Translations under genes and position numbers: made by a program | Shown: positions 43,833 through 54,544 of the stretch, piece after piece | How positions within the stretch are numbered: position 1 is the first letter of the stretch | How the letters are laid out: every line of letters begins with the position of its first letter | Notes under the pieces: model-generated | Told to the model about the DNA's origin: nothing | Database searches by the model: none | Seen by the model: only the letters and a program-made list of their open reading frames with translations | Source of the DNA: Streptomyces olivaceus | Lineage (GTDB): Bacteria > Actinomycetota > Actinomycetes > Streptomycetales > Streptomycetaceae | NCBI RefSeq assembly: GCF_000721235.1 | Contig: NZ_JOFH01000015.1 | Coordinates: forward strand, 1-64,000 | DNA length: 64,000 bases | Direction: 5' to 3'

Positions 43833-44624
43833 TCAGGGGATCCTGGCGACTCCGACGTAGAAGCCGCTGCGCTCCTGCACCGGTGCCGGTTCCTCCTGGT
43901 ACCACTCGGGAGCGAAGACCAGTCCCGGCGCCACGAGTTGCAGTCCTTCGAAGAAGGGCTCGACCTCTGCGCGGCCGCGCATACGCAGCGGGATCGCGCC
44001 CTTCTTGTACGCCGCCTCCGTCTCCTGCCTCAGCTCCGGATGCTGGTCCGCCGTGCCGTGGGACAGGAGCAGGAAGCTGCCCGGGGCGAGCGACTCCACG
44101 AGCGTGCGGACGACGCCGTACGGGTCGTCGGTGTCCGGCATGAAGTGGAGGAGGGCGATGAGGGAGAGGGCCACGGGGCGGTCGAAGTCGAGGAGCCGAC
44201 CCGCGGGTTCGAGGATGGTCTCCGGCTGCCGTACGTCCGCGTGGAGGAAGTCGGTGGCACCCTCGGGGCTGCTGGTCAGCAGCGCTTCCGCGTGTCGCAG
44301 GACGATCGGGTCGTTGTCCGCGTAGACGACGCGGGCGGTCGGGGTGATCGCCTGTACGACCTGGTGGAGATTGGGTTCGGTGGGGATGCCGGTGCCGATG
44401 TCGAGGTACTGGTCGACGCCGTTCTTCGCCAGCCAGGCGGCGGCGCGGTGCATGAACGCGCGGTTGCGGGCCGCGTTCCCCCGTGCCTCTTCGGGGAGCG
44501 TCTCGCCGACCTTCTGGTCGACCTCGTAGTTGTCCTTCCCGCCCAGCAGCCAGTCGTAGACCCGTGCCGGATGGGGCCTGCTCGTGTCGACGGGGGGTCT
44601 GGGTCCGGTCGTACCTGCGGTCAC
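43833..44624 (-). CDS. SAM-dependent methyltransferase, DUF574 family (copy 1)
   Basis: 263 residues from the GTG at 44624 (GAGGAGAG upstream). Family signature DTSRPHPARVYDWLLGGKDNYEVDQ near the N-terminus, QYLDIGTGIPTEPNLHQV as motif I, VVYADNDPIV, LLHFMPDTDDPYG, and a terminal SGFYVGVARIP. DUF574 proteins are numerous in Streptomyces; their substrates are generally unknown. Divergent from a paralogue at 44890 across 265 bases. Confidence 0.92.
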   Translation of the reverse strand: MTAGTTGPRPPVDTSRPHPARVYDWLLGGKDNYEVDQKVGETLPEEARGNAARNRAFMHRAAAWLAKNGVDQYLDIGTGIPTEPNLHQVVQAITPTARVVYADNDPIVLRHAEALLTSSPEGATDFLHADVRQPETILEPAGRLLDFDRPVALSLIALLHFMPDTDDPYGVVRTLVESLAPGSFLLLSHGTADQHPELRQETEAAYKKGAIPLRMRGRAEVEPFFEGLQLVAPGLVFAPEWYQEEPAPVQERSGFYVGVARIP

Positions 44625-44889
44625 ACGTCTCTCCTCTGCGCACGACACCATGGCGATGGCGGTCGCCAGCCTAGCCCGGACGCGTCGTTCCGGCCCTGGT
44701 CGAGCGGGGGTTGGGGTTGGTCTCCGCCGACGGAGAGGTGACCGTCGTGCGGGGGCGCGGACGAGGATCGGGGTCCGGCACGCCCGCAGCCCGCATTCCG
44801 CCCCTCGGCATGCCAAGATGAGGTCCCGACAGTCACTCGCCTCGGTTGATCCGTGGGCGGCGCAGGAGTTGAGGACGGAGTCAGGCCGC

Positions 44890-45708
44890 ATGACCTCCCT
44901 GAGCGGTGGCGAGAGCGCCGCCCACCCGAACCGGATCGACACGAGCAAGCCCCACCCCGCCCGGATGTACGACTACTTCCTCGGCGGCAAGGACAACTAC
45001 GAGGTCGACCAGCGGGCCGCCGAGCAGTTCATGAAGTCGGCCCCCGAAGTGCGCGAGGGCGTCCTCGCCAACCGGCACTTCCTGCACCGTGCGGTACGGC
45101 ACGTGGTGGCCGAGGGCGGCGTCCGCCAGATCCTCGACATCGGCACGGGCCTGCCCACCGAGCCCAACGTGCACCAGGTGGCACGGGCCCTGGCACCGGA
45201 CACCAAGGTCGCCTACGTCGACAACGACCCCATTGTCAGTACGCATTCGAGGGCGCTCTCCGACGACCCCGACACCTCGGTCGTCCTGGCGGACCTGCGC
45301 GACCCCCGCGCCATCCTCGACCACCCCGAGGTGCGCGAGGTCATCGACTTCGACCGGCCCGTGGCGCTGGTGCTCGTGGCCGTCCTGCACTTCGTGTCGG
45401 GGGCGGAGGACCCCGTCGGCATCATGGCCACCCTGCGTGACGCGCTGCCCGACGGCTCCTACCTCGTGCTGTCGCATGCCACCGGCGACGCGCACGAGGA
45501 CCGTCGGGAGGAGGCGGCGGCCGTCTACAAGAACGCCACCGCGTCGATGAACCTGCGTCCGCACGCCGAGATCCTGGATCTCTTCGGCGGCTTCACCCTG
45601 GTCGAGCCGGGCCTGGTCCGGGTCACCGACTGGCGCCCGGACGAGGTCCGGCGGCCCGATGCCCCGCCGATCGGCATCTACGGCGGAGTCGCCCGCAAGG
45701 GGGACTGA
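44890..45708 (+). CDS. SAM-dependent methyltransferase, DUF574 family (copy 2)
   Basis: 272 residues from the ATG at 44890. DTSKPHPARMYDYFLGGKDN and QILDIGTGLPTEPNVHQVAR match copy 1 almost residue for residue, with YVDNDPIV and VLHFVSGAEDPVG following and GIYGGVARKGD at the end. The two copies arose by duplication and inversion or were captured as a divergent pair. Function unknown. Confidence 0.92.
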   Translation: MTSLSGGESAAHPNRIDTSKPHPARMYDYFLGGKDNYEVDQRAAEQFMKSAPEVREGVLANRHFLHRAVRHVVAEGGVRQILDIGTGLPTEPNVHQVARALAPDTKVAYVDNDPIVSTHSRALSDDPDTSVVLADLRDPRAILDHPEVREVIDFDRPVALVLVAVLHFVSGAEDPVGIMATLRDALPDGSYLVLSHATGDAHEDRREEAAAVYKNATASMNLRPHAEILDLFGGFTLVEPGLVRVTDWRPDEVRRPDAPPIGIYGGVARKGD

Positions 45709-45730
45709 GCGCGGGCGGTCGCGGCCCGGG

Positions 45731-47089
<1,359 letters not shown>

Positions 47090-47147
47090 GAAGGTCCTTT
47101 CGGGTTGGGGAATTCGGGTTGGGGAAGAGCATCCGGGAAGACGCCGG

Positions 47148-48002
47148 TCATTTCACGGCACCCGCCGTCAGTCCCGCCACGAGGTAGCGCTGGAGGAGCA
47201 GGAAGCCCGCCACCACGGGAACGCTCACCACCAGGGAGGCGGCCATGATCTGGTTCCAGTACACGTCGTTCTGTGTGGAGTAGCCCTGGAGTCCGACCGC
47301 GAGGGTGCGGGTGGCGTCGTTGGTCATGACGGAGGCGAACAGGACCTCGCCCCAGGCGGTCATGAAGGCGTAGACGGCGACCGCGACGATGCCGGGTATC
47401 GCGGCGGGCACGACGACCCGGAACAGGGCGCGCAGCGGTCCGCAGCCGTCCACCAGGGCCGCCTCGTCCAGGTCGCGGGGCACCGAGTCGAAGTATCCGA
47501 TCAGCATCCAGATGGAGAAGGGCAGGGAGAAGGTCAGGTACGTGAGGATGAGGCCGCCGCGGGAGCCGAACAGGGCGATGCCGGTGGTGTTGCCGATGTT
47601 CACGTAGATCAGGAAGAGCGGCAGCAGGAAGAGGATGCCGGGGAACATCTGGGTCGACAGGACGGTGACCGAGAAGACGCGCTTGCCGCGGAACTCGTAG
47701 CGGCTGACGGCGTAGGCGGCGAAGACGGCGATGACGACGGAGCACACGGTCGCCGCGCCGGCCACGATCAGCGAGTTCAGGAAGTACTTCGCCAGCGGAA
47801 CGGTCGACCAGATGTCGATGTACGGGCGGACGGTCAGGTTGCTCGGCAGCCAGTGGAACCGGCTGGAGACGTCCTCGAGCGGCTTCAGCGAGCTGGAGAC
47901 CATGACGTACACGGGCAGCAGCACGAATCCGGTGAGCAGGGTGAGGAAGACACGGCGGGTCCAGAGGAAGGAGCGCGGTGCCGCCATCGGTGACCTAGAC
48001 AT
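47148..48002 (-). CDS. Carbohydrate ABC transporter permease, MalG type
   Basis: 284 residues, six membrane helices. EAA loop [27 protein letters not shown], helices from [22 protein letters not shown] to [21 protein letters not shown]. Overlaps the upstream permease gene by 8 bases. It forms the membrane heterodimer of a CUT1 sugar importer with the next protein. The shared ATPase (MsiK in Streptomyces) is not encoded here. Confidence 0.94.
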   Translation of the reverse strand: MSRSPMAAPRSFLWTRRVFLTLLTGFVLLPVYVMVSSSLKPLEDVSSRFHWLPSNLTVRPYIDIWSTVPLAKYFLNSLIVAGAATVCSVVIAVFAAYAVSRYEFRGKRVFSVTVLSTQMFPGILFLLPLFLIYVNIGNTTGIALFGSRGGLILTYLTFSLPFSIWMLIGYFDSVPRDLDEAALVDGCGPLRALFRVVVPAAIPGIVAVAVYAFMTAWGEVLFASVMTNDATRTLAVGLQGYSTQNDVYWNQIMAASLVVSVPVVAGFLLLQRYLVAGLTAGAVK

Positions 48003-49059
48003 CGGCGGTCTCTCCTTCCTCGGAGGTCCTGGACGCCTTGACGGACCTGGACGCCTCGGCGGACCCGGCGGCCGGCCGGCTCCTGGAGGACAGGAACAGG
48101 TACGCGCCCGTCACCACGAGCAGGAAGAGCAGCAGCAGGACCGACATCGCGGAGCCGGCACCGAAGTTCCAGGTGACGAACGAGGACTGGTAGATGTGGA
48201 TGGAGATCAGGTCGGCGGCCTCCGGTGCGGCCTTGCCGAACAGGACGAACGGCGTGTTGAAGTCGTTGAACGTCCACAGGAACAGCACCAGGACGAGGAC
48301 CTGGTTGACCGGCCGCAACGACGGCAGCGTGATGCGGCGGATCTGCTGCCACACGCCCGCGCCGTCGAGGGCGGCGGCCTCGTACAGCTCCTTGGGGATG
48401 TTCTGCAGGCCGGCCATGACGATCAGGAAGGCGAACGGCCAGCCCTTCCAGACGGACACGACGAGCAGCGCCACGAAGCTGTTGTCGCCGATGAGCCAGA
48501 AGGATGGCTTGTCGGTGAGGCCGAGCTGGTCGTGCAGGACGTGGTTCACCAGGCCGTTGTCGTGCTGGAACATGAAGGCCCAGGTGATGACGGCCGCGTA
48601 GACCGGCAGGGCGTACGGCACCAGGAAGAGCGCCCGGAGCAGGCCCCGGCCGCGGAAGGCGTCCTGCATGCAGACGGCGGCCGCGGTGCCGATGAGCCAG
48701 CACAGGCCGACGGACAGGACCGTGAAGGCGCACGTGACGAGGAAGGAGTGGAGCAGGGCCGCACCGACGGGGGCGTCGAAGTCCACCGACATGCTGTAGT
48801 TGTCGAGGCCGTTCCACGGTGCCAGGGTCCAGTCGCGGACGTAGAACTGGGTGAGTTCCTTGAAGCTCATCACGATGCCGATGACCATCGGCACGAGGTG
48901 GACGAGGAGTTCGAGGAGCAGGGCCGGCAGGAGCAGCAGGTAGGGAAGGCCGATGCGGCGGATGCGCCCGGGCGGGCGGCGGCGTTCGCGCGCCGCCCCC
49001 GGCGAGCTCGTGCCGGCCGTCCGCTCCCCGGGCTGCGCCGAGGCGGTCGTGGTGGTCAT
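47995..49059 (-). CDS. Carbohydrate ABC transporter permease, MalF type
   Basis: 354 residues with a hydrophilic N-terminus (~1-38) and six or more helices. EAA loop LYEAAALDGAGVWQQIRRITLPSLRP. A charged C-terminal tail (SRSVKASRTSEEGE) follows the last helix. CUT1 partner of the MalG-type permease. Confidence 0.94.
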   Translation of the reverse strand: MTTTTASAQPGERTAGTSSPGAARERRRPPGRIRRIGLPYLLLLPALLLELLVHLVPMVIGIVMSFKELTQFYVRDWTLAPWNGLDNYSMSVDFDAPVGAALLHSFLVTCAFTVLSVGLCWLIGTAAAVCMQDAFRGRGLLRALFLVPYALPVYAAVITWAFMFQHDNGLVNHVLHDQLGLTDKPSFWLIGDNSFVALLVVSVWKGWPFAFLIVMAGLQNIPKELYEAAALDGAGVWQQIRRITLPSLRPVNQVLVLVLFLWTFNDFNTPFVLFGKAAPEAADLISIHIYQSSFVTWNFGAGSAMSVLLLLFLLVVTGAYLFLSSRSRPAAGSAEASRSVKASRTSEEGETADV

Positions 49060-49123
49060 GGCGAGTTCCGTGTCCGTGTCGGGGTGGGCCCGGGGCGGGC
49101 GGCCGGGGCCGTGGTCGGGGTGC

Positions 49124-50440
49124 TCACTTGTTCGGCATCTGCTGCTGGGCCTTGGTGAGCTTCTCCTTGACGGACTCGGTGGTCACCGCGCGTCCCGCCG
49201 CGGCGTCGGCGAAGAGTTCCTTGACGGCGGTGCCGACGGCGGTCTCGAACTGCGACTCGTCGGGCACCTGGGGCAGCGCGGCGGCGCTGTCGGCGAGGGT
49301 CTCCCGCAGCACGGCGGTGGCCTCGGTGTTGAACGCCGGGTCGGTCTGGGCGGCCTCGACGGACGGGATGGATCCGTACGCCTTGTTGAGGATCTTCTGC
49401 TCGGCGTCGCTGGTCATGAAGTTCACGAACGAGGTGGCGCCGTCGATGTTGTCGGTGTTCTTGAACACCGCCATGTTGATGCCCGCGACCATGGAGTTGG
49501 TGGCGGTGCCCGACCCGGGGTTGCCGGACTGGACGGGCGCGGGGGCGACGCCCCACTCGTCGTCCTTCATGCCCATGCTCTTGAAGGTGGCGGACGCGGT
49601 CTGCCACAGGACCATCGCGGTCCTGCCCTTGGCGAAGTCGCTGAGGGACTGGTTCTGCGCGTACTCCGCGTTGCCGGGCGCGACGACCTTGTCCTCGGCC
49701 ATCAGGTCGACGTACTGCTTGACGGCCGCGACGGCGCCGTCGGAGGTGAAGTCGGGCTTGCCGTCGGCGGTGAAGAAGTCGGCGCCGCGCTGCTTGGCGA
49801 GGACGAATATCTGGTGGATGTTGTTGGACAGGTTGGAGCCCTCGGCGCCGAGGCCCCACTTTCCGCCGCCGGAGACCTTCTTGCCGGCCTCGACCAGTTC
49901 GTCCCAGGTGGCCGGTGGCTCGGTGATGCCCGCGTCGGCGAACATCTGCTTGTTGTAGTAGAGCGCGTAGGACATCGAGTAGAGCGGGATCGCGGCCGGG
50001 TCCTGGCCCTTGACGCCCGTGGAGGCCAGTGCGGCGTCGACGAAGCGGTCCTTGCCGCCAATCTTCCGGAAGTTCTCGGCGTCCCAGGGCAGCAGCGCGC
50101 CGGTGGCCTGGAGGGAGGCGCTCCAGGAGTTGCCGATGTTCATGATGTCGGGGCCCTGGCCCGAGGTGGTGGCGGTGAGGATCCGGTTGAGCAGGTCGGA
50201 CCAGGGCACGACCTCCAGCTTGACCTTGATGCCGGTCTCCTTCTCGAACTTGTCGAGTTCGGGCTGGAGGACCTTCTTGTCGACCTCGATGCTGGCGCCC
50301 TGGTTGGAGGCCCAGTAGGTGAGCTCCTTCGGCGAGTCGTTGGACCCGCCGCCCGAGGAGGAACCGCCCCCGCAGGCCGAGGCGGCGAGAGCGAGAGACA
50401 GGGTGACGGCGCCTACGGCCGCGGCTCGGATGCTGCGCAT
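49124..50440 (-). CDS. Carbohydrate ABC transporter substrate-binding lipoprotein
   Basis: 438 residues. Signal peptide with lipobox ASAC (Cys near 23), then SBP family 1 features: ELTYWASNQG, LDKFEKETGIKVKLEVVPW, GQGPDIMNIGN, YNKQMFADAGITEPPATWDEL, GRTAMVLWQ, FVNFMTSDAEQKI. Binds a gluco-oligosaccharide outside the membrane. First gene of a four-gene operon ending in the GH1 gene. AGGAG precedes the ATG. A TTAA-rich dyad at 50523-50543 lies 83 bases upstream. Confidence 0.94.
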   Translation of the reverse strand: MRSIRAAAVGAVTLSLALAASACGGGSSSGGGSNDSPKELTYWASNQGASIEVDKKVLQPELDKFEKETGIKVKLEVVPWSDLLNRILTATTSGQGPDIMNIGNSWSASLQATGALLPWDAENFRKIGGKDRFVDAALASTGVKGQDPAAIPLYSMSYALYYNKQMFADAGITEPPATWDELVEAGKKVSGGGKWGLGAEGSNLSNNIHQIFVLAKQRGADFFTADGKPDFTSDGAVAAVKQYVDLMAEDKVVAPGNAEYAQNQSLSDFAKGRTAMVLWQTASATFKSMGMKDDEWGVAPAPVQSGNPGSGTATNSMVAGINMAVFKNTDNIDGATSFVNFMTSDAEQKILNKAYGSIPSVEAAQTDPAFNTEATAVLRETLADSAAALPQVPDESQFETAVGTAVKELFADAAAGRAVTTESVKEKLTKAQQQMPNK

Positions 50441-50522
50441 GGCTCCTGGGTCCTTCCGGCAGTCGGTCGGGGATCCCCGACGGGCGGCTTCAGGCGGTTA
50501 ACTTCCCGAAGTCCCTCATGAC

Positions 50523-50543
50523 TTAATTCAGGACGTGAGTTAA
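50523..50543. promoter_or_regulatory. TTAATTCA-N5-TGAGTTAA dyad upstream of the sugar importer operon
   Basis: Inverted repeat with 7 of 8 arm positions matching, unusually AT-rich for this genome, plus a TTAACTT at about 50496. A different sequence from the GAGCGCTC sites, so another regulator or a core promoter element may be involved. The remaining gap (50544-50856) shows no gene I can support. Confidence 0.5.
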
Positions 50544-50856
50544 ATCCCGAGAGAAGGGCCCGTCAAGATGTCGCGCGCCACCGAACGGCGGGCGGGTCGG
50601 GGCGACTTCGGGGCCCGACGGGCCGGACAGGCCGGGTGGACGGTCGCTGACCTGCGGCATCCGTGGTCTCGGAGCCCTGCCGCCGTTCTGCAACGTTTGG
50701 GTCTCGACTGCCCGACGTGCGGCTCCCGCGTCGTGCTCCGCGGTCGGGCCGGGACGGGTCGGGTTCAGGTTTCGCAGGCGCCTCCGCGGTGGAACACCGG
50801 GCCGGCCGTTCGTGGGAAGGAGCGGCGCAGGCGGGACCCGGACCGGAGGCGGTCGG

Positions 50857-51912
50857 CTAGGCCGAGTCGCGGATCACCAGCTCCGGGGCGAAGACCACCG
50901 ACGTCGGGTCGGTGCGCCCGCCGAGGATGTGCTCGTCGAGGAGGCGGGCCATCGTGGCCGCCATCTCCTCCACCGGCTGCCGGACGGTGGTCAGCCGTGG
51001 CCGGCACGTGACGGCGATGCTGGAGTCGTCGAAGCCGACGACCGCGACGTCCTGCGGCACCCGGCGGCCGTGGTCGCGCAGCACCTGGACGGCGCCCTGG
51101 GCCATCAGGTCGTTCCCGGTGAACAACCCGTCCAGGTCAGGATGTTCGGCGAGCAGCGCGGTCATCGCCACCATGCCGCTGTCGACGGTGAAGCCGCCCT
51201 CGGACACCGGAACGCAGGGGTGGCCGTGCCGGGCGAGCGTGTCGCGGAAGCCCGCCAGCCGCTCCTGGCTCGCGGCGACGGCCAGCGGCCCCGCGACGGT
51301 GGCCACGCGCCGGCAGCCCCGCTCCAAGAGGTGCCCGGCGGCGAGCCGGCCGCCCTCGCGGTGATCCAGGTCCACATGGCTGAGCGGGACCGGGCGTCCC
51401 GGCCGGGCGAAGAGCACCGCGGGCAGCCCGGCACCGGCGAGCAGGGCGGGCAGCGGGTCGTCGGGGTGTGTGGAGACGACCAGCGCGCCGTCCGCGCCGC
51501 CCTGTCTGAGGTAGGCCACGACCTCCTGGCGGGTCTCGGGCGTCTCGGCGAACATCAGCACCGGGTGCATGGAACGCGGTCGCAGGTGCCCGACCACCCC
51601 GCCGACGACCCGGCCGAAGAACGGGTCGGCGAACACCCGCGTGGCGAACGCGTTCTGCTCCGCGTCCGAGACGTCCGGGTCCGTGGCGTCGCCCGCGCCG
51701 GAGACGACCAGGGCCACGGTGGTGGTACGCCGGGTGACCAGCTGCCTGGCGGCCTGGTTGGGCGCGTAACCGGTGCGTTCGATGGCCCGGCGGACCAGGT
51801 CCTGGATGGCCGGGTCCACGTTGCGGACGCCGTTGACGACCCGAGAGACGGTGGCCCGGGAGACGCCGGCCTCTCGGGCCACGTCCTCCAGGGTCGGGGC
51901 CTGTCTGCTCAT
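50857..51912 (-). CDS. LacI-family regulator of the glucan locus
   Basis: 351 residues. LacI HTH and hinge: PTLEDVAREAGVSRATVSRVVNG, then NQAARQLVTRRT, followed by a periplasmic-binding-like ligand domain (VVSGAGDATDPDVSD, HVDLDHREGGRLAAGHLLERG, LFTGNDLMAQGAVQVLRDHGRRVPQDVAVVGFDDS, TTVRQPVEEMA). Positioned between the importer and GH3 genes. Matching palindromes lie before this gene, DUF1996 and GH55, so autoregulation and control of the secreted enzymes are likely, with a beta-gluco-oligosaccharide as inducer. Confidence 0.94.
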   Translation of the reverse strand: MSRQAPTLEDVAREAGVSRATVSRVVNGVRNVDPAIQDLVRRAIERTGYAPNQAARQLVTRRTTTVALVVSGAGDATDPDVSDAEQNAFATRVFADPFFGRVVGGVVGHLRPRSMHPVLMFAETPETRQEVVAYLRQGGADGALVVSTHPDDPLPALLAGAGLPAVLFARPGRPVPLSHVDLDHREGGRLAAGHLLERGCRRVATVAGPLAVAASQERLAGFRDTLARHGHPCVPVSEGGFTVDSGMVAMTALLAEHPDLDGLFTGNDLMAQGAVQVLRDHGRRVPQDVAVVGFDDSSIAVTCRPRLTTVRQPVEEMAATMARLLDEHILGGRTDPTSVVFAPELVIRDSA

Positions 51913-51946
51913 GCCCGCACCCTAACCGGCGAGGTCCGGCGCGTGG

Positions 51947-51959
51947 TAGAGCGCTCTCC
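51947..51959. promoter_or_regulatory. LacI-type operator upstream of lacI
   Basis: AGAGCGCTCT (51948-51957) is a perfect palindrome 35 bases before the LacI start at 51912. Same core as the sites at 57600 and 57789. Confidence 0.75.
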
Positions 51960-51972
51960 GTCGCCGCCGGCC

Positions 51973-54429
51973 CTATCCGCCAGGCCCGGGCGACCGGACG
52001 ACCTCCAGGTCCGCCACCAGCGGCACCTCCCCCGCCGACCGCCCCGCCAGTACCCGCCAGCGCCCCGTCTCCGTGTGCCAGCCGCCCTCCTCCACCGACC
52101 AGTGCCGCAGCGCCCGCGCCGGGATCCGCACCGCCGCCGCCGCCGTCTCGCCGGGGCGCGCGCGGACGGCTGCGTACCCGGCGAACCACCGCACCGGCCG
52201 CTCCACCGCGGACCCCGGCCGGGCAAGGTACACCTGCGCCACCTCCCGGCCCGCCCGCGGACCCGTGTTGCGCACCCGCACCCGCACCGTCAGGTCGTGC
52301 CCGGCCGGGGTCACCGGCGGCACGGTCAGCTCCTCGTACGTCCAGGTCGTGTAGCCGAGTCCGTGCCCGAACCAGTAGGCGGGGGTGCGGTGTTCGCGCA
52401 GCCAGCCGCGGTGTCCGACGTGCAGTCCCTCGTCGTACGCGAGGCGGCCGTCGACCGGCCGGACCCGGGCGACCGGGGCGACGGCCAGGACGGCGGGCCA
52501 GGTGGTGGGCAGCCGTCCGCCCGGTTCCGCACGTCCGAAGAGCACATCGGCCACCCCACCTCCGCCCTCCTGCCCGGGGAACCAGGCGAGCAGCAGCGCG
52601 CCCACCGCGTCCCGCCAGGGCAGTTCGACCGGGCCGCCGCTGTTGACAACCGCCACGGTGCGCGGGTTGGCGGCCGCGACGGCGCGGACCAGCGCGTCCT
52701 GCGTGGCGCCGAGCGAGAGAGTCGTGCGGTCGTAGCCCTCGGACTCGCCGTGTTCGGTGGTGCCGACGACCACGACGGCGGCGTCCGCCACCCCCGCCGC
52801 GCGGGCGGCCCCGGCGAGGGCCGCGGCGGCGTCGGGGGCGGGCGGCGCCGCGCTGACGACCGTCGCCCGGCCGGTGCCGGGTGCCAGTTCCCGGCGGGCC
52901 ACGAGCAGGACGCTCCCCCCGGCCGCGAGGTCCGCCGTGGCGTACTGGGCGGGCGGGTTGACGTGCACCACCGCCGGGTCGTCGGTCGGCGGAGGGAAGT
53001 CGCCCTCCAGCAGAGGGTGTCCGTCCAGGAGCAGACTCATCCTGCCGAAGCCGGCCACGCCCAGGGTCCAGCGGCCGCCGGTTCCGGGCCGTAGCCGGGC
53101 GCCGACCTCGACCGTGTGCGCGCCCGGTACGAGGCGGGGCTCCAACAGCCGTCCGCTGTCCCGTCGTTCGGCGTACAGCTCGTGGCCGTCGGCGTCCAGC
53201 ATCCGCAGCAGTACGCCGGGCAGTCCGGAACGCGGGTCGGCGCACGCGTCCCGGTCCAGTGGGGGCGCGGGGCCGTCCGGGCGGGGCCCGGGGACGTGGA
53301 CGACGCGGGCCCCGCTGCCCAGGGCGGCCCGGACACCGTCCAGGACGGACACCTCGTCCTGCGGGAAGACGCCGGCGCTGCCGCCTCCCTGGGTGCGGGT
53401 GCTCGCTGCGTGCGTGCCGATCACGGCGACGGTCCGCAGGCGGTCCGGGTCGAGCGGCAGGACGTCGCGGTTGGCCAGCAGGACGGCACCGGCGGCGACG
53501 GCGCGGCGGACCAGGGCCCGTACCCGGCGGGGGCGCGCGGGGGACGGGGCCGGCGGCGAGTCCCGTCCGCCCAGCGCTCCCAGCCACGCCGCGAGCCGCA
53601 GCAGCCGCCGGACCTTGTCGTCGACGGCGGCCTCGGGCACGTCGCCGTCGGCCACGGCACGGGCCAGCCCCTCGCCCCAGGGACCGCCGGGTCCCGGCAT
53701 GGCGAGGTCGAGTCCGGCACGTGCCGGGCCCACGGTGTCGCGCACCGCGCCCCAGTCGGAGACGACGACGCCGTCGAAGCCCCACTCGCTCTTCAGCGGG
53801 TCGGTGAGCAGGTCGCTCGCGGTCAGGGTGGTGCCGTTGACCGCGTTGTACCCCGTCATGACGAGGCGGACCCCCGCTGCCACAGCGGCCTCGAAGGGGG
53901 CCAGGTAGACCTCCCGCAGGGCCCGCTCGCCCACGTGTACGTCGACGGTGAGGCGGTCGGTCTCGGAGTCGTTGGCCACGTAGTGCTTGGCGGTGGCGGC
54001 GATGCCGCACGCCTGGACACCCCGGACGAGCGCGGCGCCGATCCGGCCGGTCAGCTCGGGGTCCTCGGAGAGGCACTCGAAATGACGGCCGCCCAGCGGA
54101 GTGCGGTGGAGGTTGAGGGTGGGGGCGAGGAGGACGTCCACGCCCTTGCGCCGGGCCTCGGCGGCGAGGAGGCCGCCGAGGCGTTCGACCAGTTCTTCGT
54201 CCCAGGTGGCGGCGAGCGCCGAGGCGGAGGGCAGCAGGACGGAGGTGTTCCGCTCGTCCCAGGCCTCGCCCCGTACGCCCGCCGGGCCGTCGGACATCAC
54301 CAACTCCCGCAGGCCCACCGCTGGTTCTGCTCTGGTGCGCCAGGTCGTGGCGCCGCCCGGCAGCAGCGCGCGGGCGCGCGGTGTCAGTTTGCCGAGCAGC
54401 CGGTCGATCTCTTCCTCGCTCGTCCCCAC
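51973..54429 (-). CDS. GH3 beta-glucosidase with PA14-like insert
   Basis: 818 residues, no signal peptide. N-terminal TIM barrel with the catalytic Asp in GVVVSDWGAV (~225-235) and KHYVANDSETDR. A central insert ~380-500 (LPGVLLRMLDADGHELYAERRD, HTVEVGARLRPGTGGRWTLGV) matches PA14-like carbohydrate-binding modules. A C-terminal alpha/beta sandwich and fibronectin-III-like domain (YTTWTYEELTV, GREVAQVYLARP) complete the family. Hydrolyses beta-glucosides in the cytoplasm. GTG start behind GGGAGGG. Confidence 0.94.
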   Translation of the reverse strand: MGTSEEEIDRLLGKLTPRARALLPGGATTWRTRAEPAVGLRELVMSDGPAGVRGEAWDERNTSVLLPSASALAATWDEELVERLGGLLAAEARRKGVDVLLAPTLNLHRTPLGGRHFECLSEDPELTGRIGAALVRGVQACGIAATAKHYVANDSETDRLTVDVHVGERALREVYLAPFEAAVAAGVRLVMTGYNAVNGTTLTASDLLTDPLKSEWGFDGVVVSDWGAVRDTVGPARAGLDLAMPGPGGPWGEGLARAVADGDVPEAAVDDKVRRLLRLAAWLGALGGRDSPPAPSPARPRRVRALVRRAVAAGAVLLANRDVLPLDPDRLRTVAVIGTHAASTRTQGGGSAGVFPQDEVSVLDGVRAALGSGARVVHVPGPRPDGPAPPLDRDACADPRSGLPGVLLRMLDADGHELYAERRDSGRLLEPRLVPGAHTVEVGARLRPGTGGRWTLGVAGFGRMSLLLDGHPLLEGDFPPPTDDPAVVHVNPPAQYATADLAAGGSVLLVARRELAPGTGRATVVSAAPPAPDAAAALAGAARAAGVADAAVVVVGTTEHGESEGYDRTTLSLGATQDALVRAVAAANPRTVAVVNSGGPVELPWRDAVGALLLAWFPGQEGGGGVADVLFGRAEPGGRLPTTWPAVLAVAPVARVRPVDGRLAYDEGLHVGHRGWLREHRTPAYWFGHGLGYTTWTYEELTVPPVTPAGHDLTVRVRVRNTGPRAGREVAQVYLARPGSAVERPVRWFAGYAAVRARPGETAAAAVRIPARALRHWSVEEGGWHTETGRWRVLAGRSAGEVPLVADLEVVRSPGPGG

Positions 54430-54447
54430 CCGGTCCCTCCCCTTCCT

Positions 54448-54544
54448 GGACGCGTCGGCGATGGACGTCTCGCAGCGGACGCGTCAGCGATGGACGCCGC
54501 ACACGGTCGCGTCACCGACGGACGCGTCACCGACCGACGCATCA
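54448..54544. repeat. GACGCGTC-type short repeats between GH3 and the GH-A gene
   Basis: Imperfect copies of GGACGCGTCA[C/G]CGA recur about every 15 to 30 bases. They fill the 112-base spacer and encode nothing recognisable. Confidence 0.7.

Noticed and set aside
50568..51011. Plus-strand frame of 147 codons with a CPTC motif
   Set aside because: It runs into the antisense of the LacI gene, is Arg-rich and has no recognisable domain. The paired Cys is not enough.
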